A DNA stretch of 64,000 nucleotides from Sphingomonas sp. IC-56. Lineage in GTDB: Bacteria > Pseudomonadota > Alphaproteobacteria > Sphingomonadales > Sphingomonadaceae. Position numbers and translations under genes: made by a program. Positions within the stretch are counted from its first letter, which is position 1, and each line of letters starts with the position of its first letter. Below the pieces are notes generated by a model. The model made no database searches. It worked only from the letters and a program-made list of their open reading frames with translations, and was not told where the DNA came from. This document shows positions 52,285 to 62,216 of this stretch, piece after piece. The stretch lies in contig NZ_JAJNDV010000005.1 in NCBI RefSeq assembly GCF_021043375.1, positions 124,001-188,000 of the forward strand, given 5' to 3'.

Positions 52285-53813
52285 GACGCGGCTGCAAGCG
52301 CGGCTGGATCGCAGCCGATCTGGCGGAGATAGTCATCCTGGAGCGGCATGATCGAGGCAGTGTCGGCGACGACCTGGCGGATGTGCTGAAGCCGCGACAG
52401 GGTTTCGGCGTCCGAGAGCAGGTCTGCGGCGGGGTGATAGCCCCCGGCCTCGACACCCTGGCCGACCATCACCGACAGCCAGCTGGTTTCGGTGAACAGT
52501 TCGTTGCCTTCGCGGAAGATGCGGCCATTGGCACCAAAGATGGCGAGTTTGTCGGCGAGGGCGGGCGGCGGCTCCAGGGTGCGGCAATAGTCCCAGAAGG
52601 GCGTGTCGGCGCGCTCCGTGGCCTTATAGTGCAGCACAAGAAAGTCGCGGATCTCGAGATAGTCGGAGACATGCGCGGCGTTGAAGCGGTCGATCTCCCG
52701 CTGGTCGAAGTTGCGGGTCGGCCAATAGGTGAGCAGCCGGGCGATCGCCGACTGAACGAGGTGGATGCTGGTCGACTCCAACGGCTCGAGAAACCCGCCG
52801 GCGAGCCCGAGCGCGACGACGTTGCCCACCCAGGCACGGCGGCGATGGCCGGCGGTGAAGCGCAGCGGCCGAGGGTCGGCGAGGGGTTTGCCGTCCAGAT
52901 TGGCGAGCAGGGTGGCCGCGGCTTCATCGTCGGAGATATGGGCGGAGGAATAGACATAGCCATTGCCGATGCGGTGCTGGAGCGGGATGCGCCACTGCCA
53001 GCCGGCGCCGCGCGCAGTGGAGCGGGTAAGCGGCTGGCGGTCGCCGCCATTCTCGCACGGCACCGCCACGGCGCGGTCGCACGGCAGCCAGTGGGTCCAG
53101 TCCTCGAACCCGGCCGCCATCGCGCCTTCGATCAGCAGCCCGCGAAAGCCCGAGCAATCGAGGAACAGGTCGCCTTCGACGCGCTTGCCCGATTGGAGCA
53201 GCACCGCGGCGACATGGCCGGTCTCCGCGTCGCGCTCCACGTCGATGATGCGCCCCTCGGTGCGGACCGCGCCATTGCCCTCGGCCAGCCGGCGCAGGAA
53301 GCGGGCGTACAGCCCGGCGTCGAACTGGAAGGCATAGCCGAGCTTGGACAGCGGCGAGGCAGGCTGGTCGGGGCGGGGATGCGCGAAGCGGCCCTGAAGA
53401 CCCCCGACGATGCTGAGCGAATAGGCGTCGAGCGGGGTAGGGTCGCCCAATTCCCGGCCCTTCAGCCAGAAGTGGTGGAACTCGATCCCCTTCATATCCA
53501 GGCCGTAGAAGCCGAACGGGTGGACGTAGCGGTGGCCGGGCCGCACCCAATCAACGAACTCGATGCCCAGCTTGTAGGTCGCGCGGGTTTCGCGGACGAA
53601 GTCGGCCTCCTCGATGCCGAGCATCTTGTTGAACAAGACGATCTGCGGGATCGTCGCTTCGCCCACCCCGATCGTGCCGATCTCTTCGGATTCGACGAGT
53701 TCGACGCAGAAGTCAGGCATTTCGCCCATGATGCGGGTGATCGCGGCGGCCGTCATCCAGCCGGCGGTGCCGCCGCCGACAATCACCACCCGGCGGATCG
53801 CGTCTGCCCTCAC
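52281..53813 (-). CDS. Flavin-dependent tryptophan halogenase family protein (paralogue 1)
   Basis: 510-residue FAD-dependent halogenase (PrnA/BrvH-like). The FAD motif GGGTAG (13-18), VGEATIP (50-56), the catalytic Lys in ATYKLGIEFVDW (about residue 81), the WQWRIP signature (WxWxIP) and the PLESTSI glutamate are all present. FADH2 supplied by a reductase and halide ions would give HOCl or HOBr; the substrate is unknown and may not be free tryptophan. GTG 53813 overlaps the stop of the preceding paralogue by 4 nt. Confidence 0.9.
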   Translation of the reverse strand: MRADAIRRVVIVGGGTAGWMTAAAITRIMGEMPDFCVELVESEEIGTIGVGEATIPQIVLFNKMLGIEEADFVRETRATYKLGIEFVDWVRPGHRYVHPFGFYGLDMKGIEFHHFWLKGRELGDPTPLDAYSLSIVGGLQGRFAHPRPDQPASPLSKLGYAFQFDAGLYARFLRRLAEGNGAVRTEGRIIDVERDAETGHVAAVLLQSGKRVEGDLFLDCSGFRGLLIEGAMAAGFEDWTHWLPCDRAVAVPCENGGDRQPLTRSTARGAGWQWRIPLQHRIGNGYVYSSAHISDDEAAATLLANLDGKPLADPRPLRFTAGHRRRAWVGNVVALGLAGGFLEPLESTSIHLVQSAIARLLTYWPTRNFDQREIDRFNAAHVSDYLEIRDFLVLHYKATERADTPFWDYCRTLEPPPALADKLAIFGANGRIFREGNELFTETSWLSVMVGQGVEAGGYHPAADLLSDAETLSRLQHIRQVVADTASIMPLQDDYLRQIGCDPAALAAAS

Positions 53814-55414
53814 AGCGGATTGGCCGAGAAGTTGAAGGGCGTTTCGGACGCGAAGGAGAAGCTGGGCTCCCCTTGCGCGGGCACCGCCGCCAGAGCCGCG
53901 GGCGCGTTCGCGAGCGAGGCGCCGGTGTGGCGCAGGAAGTCGCCATGGCTCGGCAGCTGCGCCGCCACCTGGAGATAGCCTTGCCGCATCTGCTCCAGCG
54001 CGCCGGCCACCTTTTCCTCGTCGAGGGCGTCCGCGGCGGGCTCGTGCTCTTCGGGCACGATGTGCTGGCCCAGGCAGACCGCGACCCAGCTGGTGGTGGC
54101 GAACAGCTCCGCGGCTTCGCGGAACACCCGGCCCTTGGCGCGGAACAAGTCGATCTTGCGCTGCAGGGTGTCGGGCACGTCCATATTGCGGCATCGGTCC
54201 CAGAACGGCGTGTCGGACCGGCGGGTCGCCTTGTAGTGCAGGATGACGAAGTCGCGCACATCCTCATACAGGTCGCGCATCTGGCGGTTATATTCGTCGC
54301 GCTCGATCGCGTTGAAGCGCTGGTCTGGGAACAGCGCGATCAGCTTGGCGATGCCCGACTGCACCAGATGGATCGAGGTCGATTCCAGCGGCTCGACAAA
54401 ACCCGAGGACAGCCCCAGCGCCACGACGTTGCGGTTCCAGCCCAGCTTGCGGCGACCGGTCACGAAGGAGAGGTGGCGCGGCTCGGCAAGCGGCTCGCCT
54501 TCCAGATTGTCGAGAAGCTCGCGCTCGGCCGCTTCGGCAGTCATGAAGTCGCTGCAATAGACCAGCCCGTTGCCCATCCGCTGCTGCAAGGGAATGCGCC
54601 ACTGCCAGCCGGCGCCGCGCGCGGTGGCGCGGGTGAAGGGGTCCGGATCGCCCGAATAGCGGCTGGGCACCGCCACCGCGCGGTCGCAGGGAAGCCAATG
54701 CCGCCAGTCCTCATAGCCGGTGGCGAGCGCTTCCTCGATCAGCAGCCCACGAAAACCCGAGCAGTCGATGAACAGCTCGCCCTCGACGGAGCGGCCGTCC
54801 TCCAGCTTCACCGCGGCGACATGGCCGTCATCGGGGCGCAGCGCGACATCGACGATCTTGCCCTCGATCCGTTGGACGCCGCCCGCCTCGGCATAGCGCC
54901 GCAGGAATCGGGCATAGAGCCCGGCGTCGAAGTGGAAGGCGTAGAGCAGTTCCTTCACCGCGGACTGCGCGCCTTCGGCCGGACGGGCGAACTTGCCGGC
55001 CTGCGCCGCGACCGCGCTCATCGACCAGGCGGAGATGTCCTGCATCACCCGGCGCTTGCGTTCGCGCAGATAGAGCTGGTGGAAATGGACGCCGCCCAGA
55101 TCATGGCCGTGCGCGCCAAAGGGGTGGAAATAGCGCTCGCCGATATCGCCCCAGCCGTCGAACTCGATGCCCAGCTTGTAGGTGCCGCCGGTCTCGCGGA
55201 TGAAGTCGTTCTCGTTGATGCCGAGCATACGATTGAAGGTAAGCAGCGGCGGGATCGTCGCTTCGCCCACGCCGACGGTGCCGATCTCTTCCGACTCCAC
55301 CAGCGTGATGCGCGCCACGCCATTGTCGAGGAAGCGTGAGAATGCCGCAGCCGCCATCCACCCGGCGGTGCCACCGCCAACGATGACGACGTTGCGGATC
55401 GTGTGTTCGTTCAT
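53810..55414 (-). CDS. Flavin-dependent tryptophan halogenase family protein (paralogue 2)
   Basis: 534-residue paralogue with all expected residues: FAD motif GGGTAG near 13-18, VGEATIP, catalytic Lys near residue 80 in GTYKLGIEFDGW, WQWRIP and PLESTSI. The C-terminus is longer than in paralogue 1, ending in an Ala-rich tail (ASLANAPAALAAVPAQ). It overlaps paralogue 1 and paralogue 3 by 4 nt each. Closest in sequence to paralogue 1. Confidence 0.9.
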   Translation of the reverse strand: MNEHTIRNVVIVGGGTAGWMAAAAFSRFLDNGVARITLVESEEIGTVGVGEATIPPLLTFNRMLGINENDFIRETGGTYKLGIEFDGWGDIGERYFHPFGAHGHDLGGVHFHQLYLRERKRRVMQDISAWSMSAVAAQAGKFARPAEGAQSAVKELLYAFHFDAGLYARFLRRYAEAGGVQRIEGKIVDVALRPDDGHVAAVKLEDGRSVEGELFIDCSGFRGLLIEEALATGYEDWRHWLPCDRAVAVPSRYSGDPDPFTRATARGAGWQWRIPLQQRMGNGLVYCSDFMTAEAAERELLDNLEGEPLAEPRHLSFVTGRRKLGWNRNVVALGLSSGFVEPLESTSIHLVQSGIAKLIALFPDQRFNAIERDEYNRQMRDLYEDVRDFVILHYKATRRSDTPFWDRCRNMDVPDTLQRKIDLFRAKGRVFREAAELFATTSWVAVCLGQHIVPEEHEPAADALDEEKVAGALEQMRQGYLQVAAQLPSHGDFLRHTGASLANAPAALAAVPAQGEPSFSFASETPFNFSANPL

Positions 55415-56907
55415 CGGGCGATCCGTCTGAGTTGCGCCGCATGATGTTCCGCGGCGGTGGGAAATTGGAGAAGGGCGCGCGAAATCGCCGCGCGGTAGCC
55501 GGCCATTGCTGCGTCCGACTGAGCGGGCGGAGCGCCCTCGATCAGCGGGTCCGTACGGCCGGGGATCAGCCCCTGGCCGAGCAGGACGGCAAGCCAGCTG
55601 TCGCGTGCAAAGGTCTCTTCCTCGAAGAAGGGGAGCCGGCCGCGCTCGCCGAACAGCTTCAGCGTGTGCGCGAGGCTGGCGGGCAGGTCGGCAGAGCGCC
55701 GCCAGAACGGCTCGGTACGCCCGGCGGTCGCATAATGGCAAAGCACGAAGTCGCGCACGCGCATGACCTCGGCGCTGGCCTGCCGGTTGTAGTCGGCCGT
55801 CTCCAGGGGGTGGCAGGCGCGGCCCGGCATCATCGAAACGATCCGATCGATTGCGCTCTGGGCCAGATGCAGGTTGGTCCATTCCAGCGGCTCGATGACG
55901 GTGGCCGCGTCGCCCACTGCCACGCAGTTGCGCGCCCAAGGTTCGGGGCGAGTACCCTGTTTAAACGCTATCGGCGCGACGCCGGCTTCAACGCCCGCAT
56001 CTTCGGCCAGTCGCTGATGCGCGTCTGCGTCGCTCAGGAATGCGCTGGAATAGCAGAGGCCGTGTAGCGTTTTAGCGGGCGCGGAAGTCCTCCACTGCCA
56101 TCCGCCAGAAAACGCGACGACGTGATCGAGCGGAGATGGAGCGGAGGCCGCAGCCTGCGCCTGGAGCAAGCGGTCCGCGCGGAGCCAACCCTGCCAGTCC
56201 TCCCACTGCGCGTCGATCGCTCCGCGCACGACGCCGGCAGGTCCTGCGGCGTCGACGAACAGGTCAGCTTCAACCACGCTTGCGTCGGCGAGCACCAGAT
56301 CCTCAACAAAGCCATCCTCGCCGCGCAGCCGAACGTCCGCGACAATGCCCTCGCGAATGATGACGCCCAGGTGGCGCGCGAAGGCGGCCAGCATCGCCCG
56401 ATATCGGTCGATGTCGAGCACCAGACCCGCCTGGATGCCGGCAAATGGTGGACCTGGCTCAGGCTCGGAGGGCACCATGCGCCCTGCGCGGGCGAGCATC
56501 GCGGCGGGTGCGTGCGCGTCAAAGGGCGCTGCCGACCCGGCATGTGCGGCACGTACCCAGTGATGGTGGAACGATGCGGTGCCAAATGGCTGCCCATATG
56601 GACCATAGGCATGCACATAGCCGGGATGGTCCTGCGCCCAACCCTCGAACAGCGTACCCAGGCGCCAGCTGCCACCCGCGCGCAGCACCGCATCGTCTTC
56701 GCGCAGGCCCAGATCGTCGTGGAAGCCCACGGTCGATGGCAGGGTTTGCGCGATCCGGTCGGCAAGTGCGTTCGCGGGTGGCGGAGAGGTGACGATCGTC
56801 ACCGGCAGCCCGGGCACGCGCCGCTTGAGCGCGACCGCCGCCGACCAGCCGACAATGCCGCCGCCGACCACCACGACGCTGCGCACCGGATCGTCCAGCA
56901 TCGTCAT
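55411..56907 (-). CDS. Halogenase-like flavoprotein with degenerate active site (paralogue 3)
   Basis: 498-residue divergent member. The FAD-binding GGGIVG motif is kept, but the catalytic Lys is replaced by Arg (GSWRLGTLFEGW, about residue 82), WxWxIP has become WQWRTS, VGEATIP is absent, and PLESTS is PLEWTN. The Glu in PLE is kept. Flavin binding may persist while halogenation is unlikely. It overlaps its neighbours by 4 nt, so it is kept in the operon and expressed with the active paralogues; perhaps a structural partner, flavin reductase or new function. Confidence 0.82.
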   Translation of the reverse strand: MTMLDDPVRSVVVVGGGIVGWSAAVALKRRVPGLPVTIVTSPPPANALADRIAQTLPSTVGFHDDLGLREDDAVLRAGGSWRLGTLFEGWAQDHPGYVHAYGPYGQPFGTASFHHHWVRAAHAGSAAPFDAHAPAAMLARAGRMVPSEPEPGPPFAGIQAGLVLDIDRYRAMLAAFARHLGVIIREGIVADVRLRGEDGFVEDLVLADASVVEADLFVDAAGPAGVVRGAIDAQWEDWQGWLRADRLLQAQAAASAPSPLDHVVAFSGGWQWRTSAPAKTLHGLCYSSAFLSDADAHQRLAEDAGVEAGVAPIAFKQGTRPEPWARNCVAVGDAATVIEPLEWTNLHLAQSAIDRIVSMMPGRACHPLETADYNRQASAEVMRVRDFVLCHYATAGRTEPFWRRSADLPASLAHTLKLFGERGRLPFFEEETFARDSWLAVLLGQGLIPGRTDPLIEGAPPAQSDAAMAGYRAAISRALLQFPTAAEHHAAQLRRIAR

Positions 56908-58418
56908 GCGGCGGCCGGCATCGGGCAATAGCGTTCCAGATAGGCGAGGTGTTCTGGCATCGCCGTGACGGCGGCGCCGATCTCCGCCTGCATCTGGTGC
57001 ATGCCAGCGATCAAGCTTTCCACCGAAGGACCTGTCGCGCGCGGATCGAACCCGGCCGGAATCACCCGCTGGCCAAGATAGACCGACACCCAGCTCGCGT
57101 CGAGGAACGCGCCCTCGCGATATTTGACGATGCGGCCGCGGCGGCGGAACAGCTCCATCTTCTCGGCCAGGCTGTCCGGGATCGGCATGGTGCGGACGTA
57201 GTTCCAAAACTCGGAGTCGTCGCGCTGCGTGGCGTGATAATGGAGGATCAGGAAGTCGCGGACGCGGTCATATTCCATGTCGACGATGCGGTTGAACTCG
57301 TCGCGGTCAAACGGCGAGATCCGCTGCTCCGGGAACAGTTCGATGAGAGCGGTAATCGCCTGCTGCACCAGGTAGATGCTGGTCGACTCCAGCGGTTCCA
57401 GGAACCCGCCCGACAGGCCGATCGCGACTACATTATGCGCCCAGCTGCGCTCCCGGCGCCCGGCCTTGAACCGCAATGTGCGAGGGCTCGCCATCGGTGC
57501 GCCTTCGACGGCAGCGGTGAGTGCGTCGGCGGCATGCTCTTCCGACACGAAGTCGCTCGAGAAGACGTAACCATTGCCCGTGCGGTGCTGAAGCGGAATG
57601 CGCCAGCGCCAGCCCGCCGGCATTGCGATGGCACTGGTATACGGCGTGACGTCGGTCGCGGTGCGGCAGGGCATGGCCACGGCGCGATCCGCGGGAAGCC
57701 AGCGCGACCAGTCCTGGAACGGCTCGCCCAGCGTCTTGCCGATCAGCAGCGACGCGAAGCCCGAACAGTCGACGAACAAGTCGCCTTCGATCCGGTGCCC
57801 GTCTTCCAGCACGATCGCCTTGATGTTGCCGCTCTCGCCCTCGCGCTCAGTGTCGACGATCCTGCCTTCGGTGCGCTCCGCTCCCAGCGCCTCGGCAAAC
57901 CGCCGCAGATAGGGCGCGAACGCCACCGCATCGAATTGATAGGCATAGCCGAAGGTAGAGGCGATCTGGCGGGGATCTGGCCACGGCGGCGCGAACCGGT
58001 TGGCGCGGGCCAGCGTGCACGCCATCGAGAACGCCTCGATCGGGGGTAGCTGGACCCCGGCATGCAGAAGCCGGGCATAATAATGGTGGAACTGAACGTC
58101 GCCCGTGCCGCGCCCAAAGGTGCCGAACGGATGGATATAGCTGTCGCCGATCCGGCCCCAGTTGCGAAACTCGATGCCCAACTTGAACGTGGCGCGGGTG
58201 GTGGCCATGAACTCGGCTTCGTTGATGCCGAGGCGTTCGTTAAAGGCGCGGATGTGCGGCAGAGTCGCCTCGCCGACGCCGATGATGCCGATTGCTTCCG
58301 ATTCGACGAGATGCACGTGGCAGCGATTTGGCAGTAGCTTGACGAGCGCGGCCGCGGTCATCCAGCCCGATGTGCCGCCCCCCACTACCACGACACGCTG
58401 CCGGTCCGGCCTCGTCAT
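56904..58418 (-). CDS. Flavin-dependent tryptophan halogenase family protein (paralogue 4)
   Basis: 504-residue halogenase, the first gene of the operon. FAD motif GGGTSG (about 13-18), VGEATLP, catalytic Lys near residue 79 in ATFKLGIEFRNW, WRWRIP and PLESTSI are present. ATG 58418 is used. The intergenic region of 236 bases to the divergent TonB receptor holds a LacI-type operator. Unlike PrnA-like halogenases of antibiotic clusters it lies in a nutrient-uptake setting. Confidence 0.9.
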   Translation of the reverse strand: MTRPDRQRVVVVGGGTSGWMTAAALVKLLPNRCHVHLVESEAIGIIGVGEATLPHIRAFNERLGINEAEFMATTRATFKLGIEFRNWGRIGDSYIHPFGTFGRGTGDVQFHHYYARLLHAGVQLPPIEAFSMACTLARANRFAPPWPDPRQIASTFGYAYQFDAVAFAPYLRRFAEALGAERTEGRIVDTEREGESGNIKAIVLEDGHRIEGDLFVDCSGFASLLIGKTLGEPFQDWSRWLPADRAVAMPCRTATDVTPYTSAIAMPAGWRWRIPLQHRTGNGYVFSSDFVSEEHAADALTAAVEGAPMASPRTLRFKAGRRERSWAHNVVAIGLSGGFLEPLESTSIYLVQQAITALIELFPEQRISPFDRDEFNRIVDMEYDRVRDFLILHYHATQRDDSEFWNYVRTMPIPDSLAEKMELFRRRGRIVKYREGAFLDASWVSVYLGQRVIPAGFDPRATGPSVESLIAGMHQMQAEIGAAVTAMPEHLAYLERYCPMPAAA

Positions 58419-58538
58419 GCGTTCCCACCCCAAAAACTGCCGCCTTTATTGCCGGCGATGCTTTTGCCGGTTCATATCAGCTGTCCCGACTTTGGCTAGC
58501 GTCCCGGCGTGGCTAATAAGCAACAGCGCCGCACTTTT

Positions 58539-58552
58539 TGTTAGCGCGAACA
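58539..58552. promoter_or_regulatory. LacI-type operator between halogenase operon and TonB receptor
   Basis: TGTTAGCGCGAACA, a near-perfect palindrome (one mismatch pair) in the form TGTTnGCGCnAACA, which LacI-family sugar repressors recognise in related alphaproteobacteria. It lies 102 bases before the receptor start and 120 before the halogenase start, so it could control both. Confidence 0.55.
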
Positions 58553-58654
58553 TAAAGACTTGCGAGCCGGAAACGCGCGCCGTACTTGCAGCGGGTACGG
58601 TACTGCGCGAGATTCGTGCACTAAGATGCCGAGACATCAACGGGAGGGGCCTCA

Positions 58655-61600
58655 ATGGTCATCGATGCCATTTTGAACGCGGCTGACGTAAACGCGTCCC
58701 GCAAGAAGACATTGCGCTTGGGTGTGTCGGCAACGGCGATGTGCGTGTTCGCACTCGGTACGCCGGCCTATGCGCAGACGGCCGCAGCCAGCGGAGAGAA
58801 CACCGCCGGCGCGACGACTGCCACCAATGCGCCCGGTGCCGAACAGACGGTGCCGCAGGATGCGACGGATGCTCCGGCCGATGCGGCTGCGGCGGGTGAC
58901 GAAGTCGTCATCACCGGTATTCGCCAGAGCCTGGCCAACGCCCAGAACATCAAGCGTAACTCCGACACCGTTGTCGACGCGATCACCGCCCAGGATATCG
59001 GCGCGCTGCCTGACCGCTCGGTCACCGAAGCGCTGCAGCGCGTTCCGGGCGTCTCTATCAACCGCTTTGCGGGCAACAACGACCCCGACCACTTCTCGGT
59101 CGAAGGCTCGGGCGTCAATGTGCGCGGCCTGAACTTCGTGCGCTCCGAATTCAACGGGCGTGACACCTTCTCTGCCGGCATCGGCGGTCAGGCGATCAAC
59201 TTCGCCGACGTGCCGTCCGAGCTGCTCGGCTCGGTCGAGGTCTACAAGAATGCCACTGCCGACCTGATCGAAGGCGGTCTGGCCGGTACGGTCAACCTTA
59301 ATACCCGCAAGCCGCTCGACAACAAGGGCTTCCACATCGGTGGCGGCATCGAGGCAAATTACGGCGATTTCGCCAAGGAATGGTCGCCGACCGGCTCGCT
59401 GCTGATCAGCAACACCTGGGAAACCGGCATCGGTACCTTCGGTATCCTGGGCAACGCATCCTATTCGCAGCTCAAGAGCCGCGCGGACGGTATCCAGGTC
59501 ACCAATTTCCAGACGCGTGACGGCGTCCAGGCCGCTACCGGCACGGGCACCAACACCACCGTGACCTGCCGCAACCAGCTTCCGGGTGGCACCGACGGCT
59601 TCACGCTGCAGCCAGGTAACGTGACCGGCGTCGGCGGCGCGACGTTCCCGAACCCGCTCAATGTCTGCGGCGCGCCCGGCACGGCGGGCGCTGACGGCTT
59701 CGCCGACCCGCTCAGCGTTGCCTATGCGCCTATCGGCGGCCAGTACCGCAGCCAGGACTACAACCGTAAGCGTGACGGCCAGGCGCTGGCACTGCAGTGG
59801 CAGAGCAACGACGAGCGCACGACGCTCACGGCGCAGTTCCTGCGCACGCACTCCAGCAACGCCTGGGGCGAGCACACGTTCGAAACTGCGCCGGATCTTT
59901 CGGAATACAACACCTATCCTGCCGGCTGTCAGCAGAACGGCAACGGCCCGGTCAACGGTGCTGGCAACGCCACCACGCGTGCGGAGTGCCAGTTGAACGG
60001 CTCCGGGCAGTTCGTGTTCGGCACGGATCAGCGTGGCAACGGCTACAACCCGACGGGCAACGCCTTCCCCAACTTCGTGTATGACAGCAATGGCACGTTC
60101 CAGAGCGGCTTCATCACGCTGCCGGGCTCGGGCTGGCGCACGGCTTCCAGCGGCTCTGCAACCACCACGGTTCCGACCGGCGGCATGCAGCAGTCGCTGT
60201 CGCGCCGTCAGGTGCTCGACGAAAACACTGTCAAGGACGCGGGCCTTAACCTGCGGATGAACCCGGACGATCATTGGTCGATCGCGCTGGACGTCGACTA
60301 TACCTATGCACGGCACGACGTCGTCGACCTCAGCGTCTTCGGCTCAACCTTCGCCGACCAGGAACTCGACCTGACCGGCAAGCTGCCAAACGTCATCACG
60401 CACAAGCCGCTGACGCTTGCCGCGAACTGGGCATCGCCCAATCCTGCGATGGCGGCCGCCAGCGACTCGGAATATTTCCAGAACCGCGACTTCCAGTTCT
60501 GGCGCGCGGCGATGGATCACATCGAGCAGAGCGAAGGCGACGAATACCAGATCAAGGGCGACTTCGCGTACAAGTTCGACGACGGCGAGTTCTTTCAGCG
60601 CGTGAAGTTCGGCGCACGCTATGCCGAGCGTCAGCAGGACGTGCGCTACACCGCCTATAACTGGGGTGCGATCAGCGAAGTCTGGTCGGGCGCACCGGTC
60701 ACGTTCAACCAGGGCGATACCAGCCGTTCGTCGCTGTACAGCTTCGACAACTTCTTCCGCGGCAAGACCTCGGCTCCGCCGCAGGCCTTTTACTACAATG
60801 GCGACCTGATCAACGGTTACAACGATGCGGTCAGCTTCTTCCAGACGCAGAACGACATCTGGCGCAGCACCAACGGTGCGACGGCAAGCAACCGCTTCCT
60901 GGGTGCAGGCCAGCGCGCAGGCGCCATTGCCGGTACTGCCTTCCTGCCGTCCGAAGTTTCGAACGTCCGCCAGGAAGACTCCGCCGCTTATGCGATGGTG
61001 CAGTTCGGCAATAACGATCCGGTCTTTGGCAACGTTCGCGTGTCGGGCAATATCGGTGTCCGCTACGTCCATACCGACGTTTACTCGCGTACCTCGACCG
61101 CGGTCCCCAACCGCACCGAACTCGGCGTGGTCGATCCTTTCTCGACCCGCTGCGTAGCGACGGTTCGGCAGTTGCCGGATGGCACGACTCAGACGGTTCA
61201 GCCGAGCGGCGTCTGCAACCTGGGTGAGGCGGAGTATACCCGGCTTCAGAACTTCGCTGTGGATGGCTATGCGGCCGTGCCGGCTTCGTTCAAGAACAGC
61301 TACAGCTACTGGCTACCCAGCGCGAACCTGAAGTTGGGCCTCTCGCGGGATCTGATCTTCCGTCTCGCGGCCTCCAAGGTGCTGACGCGCCCGGACTTCG
61401 CGAACATTCGGCCTTACGTGACCTACGCGCTTGAGCCTGGCTCCGGCACGGTCACCATCAACGCCGGCAATCCGAACCTGAAGCCTGCAACGGCATGGCA
61501 GTTCGACGCCACGCTTGAATGGTATTTCGGCCGCGTGGGCCAGCTGTCGATCGACGCTTTCTACAAGACGGTAGATGGGTTCTTCTACCAGTCGCTCGTC

Positions 61601-62194
61601 AATCGGACGCTCACCAACAATGGTATTACCCAGAGCATCCAGGCACGCGGGCCGGAGAACTTTGAGGGCAAGGGCAAGATCAAGGGCTTCGAGATTGCCT
61701 ATCAGCAGACCTTCGACTTCCTGCCCGGCGTGCTCGGTGGGTTGGGCTTCAACGGCAACTACACGTACATCGACAGCTCTGGCCTTCCGAACTCGTTCCT
61801 GAACGGTGGCACGCCGTCCTCGACGTCGACGGTCGCCAAGGGCAACCTGCCGCTGGAGGGTCTGTCCAAGCACAACGTCAACGCCACGGTCTTCTATGAG
61901 CGCGGTCCGATCTCGCTGCGTGCGGCGTATAACTGGCGGTCGCGCTTCCTGCTCACTGCAGCAGACGTGATCTTCCCGTACACGTCGATCTTCAACGACG
62001 CGAACGGCCAGCTCGACGCGTCGGCGTTCATCAACCTCAACAAGTACGTCAAACTGGGCGTACAGGGCGTGAACCTGACGAACACGACCACCAAGCTGCT
62101 CCAGGCCTATAAGGCAGGATCGAACGATCTGGCGCCGCGGTCGTACTTCACCAACGACCGGCGTTACTCGATCATCCTGCGCGCCAACTACTGA
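58655..62194 (+). CDS. TonB-dependent receptor (oligosaccharide uptake type)
   Basis: 1179-residue outer-membrane receptor. A signal peptide ends after AYA (residue 40). A TonB-box-like DEVVITG follows at 82-88, then the plug domain with IGALPDRSVTEALQRVPGV and the 22-strand barrel ending in the aromatic RANY. Length and plug sequence match the Caulobacter/Sphingomonas class linked to polysaccharide use. A strong ribosome site (GGGAGGGG) precedes ATG 58655. It transports an unknown ligand by TonB-ExbBD; the neighbouring GH9 enzyme points to beta-glucan fragments. Confidence 0.92.
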   Translation: MVIDAILNAADVNASRKKTLRLGVSATAMCVFALGTPAYAQTAAASGENTAGATTATNAPGAEQTVPQDATDAPADAAAAGDEVVITGIRQSLANAQNIKRNSDTVVDAITAQDIGALPDRSVTEALQRVPGVSINRFAGNNDPDHFSVEGSGVNVRGLNFVRSEFNGRDTFSAGIGGQAINFADVPSELLGSVEVYKNATADLIEGGLAGTVNLNTRKPLDNKGFHIGGGIEANYGDFAKEWSPTGSLLISNTWETGIGTFGILGNASYSQLKSRADGIQVTNFQTRDGVQAATGTGTNTTVTCRNQLPGGTDGFTLQPGNVTGVGGATFPNPLNVCGAPGTAGADGFADPLSVAYAPIGGQYRSQDYNRKRDGQALALQWQSNDERTTLTAQFLRTHSSNAWGEHTFETAPDLSEYNTYPAGCQQNGNGPVNGAGNATTRAECQLNGSGQFVFGTDQRGNGYNPTGNAFPNFVYDSNGTFQSGFITLPGSGWRTASSGSATTTVPTGGMQQSLSRRQVLDENTVKDAGLNLRMNPDDHWSIALDVDYTYARHDVVDLSVFGSTFADQELDLTGKLPNVITHKPLTLAANWASPNPAMAAASDSEYFQNRDFQFWRAAMDHIEQSEGDEYQIKGDFAYKFDDGEFFQRVKFGARYAERQQDVRYTAYNWGAISEVWSGAPVTFNQGDTSRSSLYSFDNFFRGKTSAPPQAFYYNGDLINGYNDAVSFFQTQNDIWRSTNGATASNRFLGAGQRAGAIAGTAFLPSEVSNVRQEDSAAYAMVQFGNNDPVFGNVRVSGNIGVRYVHTDVYSRTSTAVPNRTELGVVDPFSTRCVATVRQLPDGTTQTVQPSGVCNLGEAEYTRLQNFAVDGYAAVPASFKNSYSYWLPSANLKLGLSRDLIFRLAASKVLTRPDFANIRPYVTYALEPGSGTVTINAGNPNLKPATAWQFDATLEWYFGRVGQLSIDAFYKTVDGFFYQSLVNRTLTNNGITQSIQARGPENFEGKGKIKGFEIAYQQTFDFLPGVLGGLGFNGNYTYIDSSGLPNSFLNGGTPSSTSTVAKGNLPLEGLSKHNVNATVFYERGPISLRAAYNWRSRFLLTAADVIFPYTSIFNDANGQLDASAFINLNKYVKLGVQGVNLTNTTTKLLQAYKAGSNDLAPRSYFTNDRRYSIILRANY

Positions 62195-62216
62195 GCGCAG
62201 TGACGGCAACAAAAGG

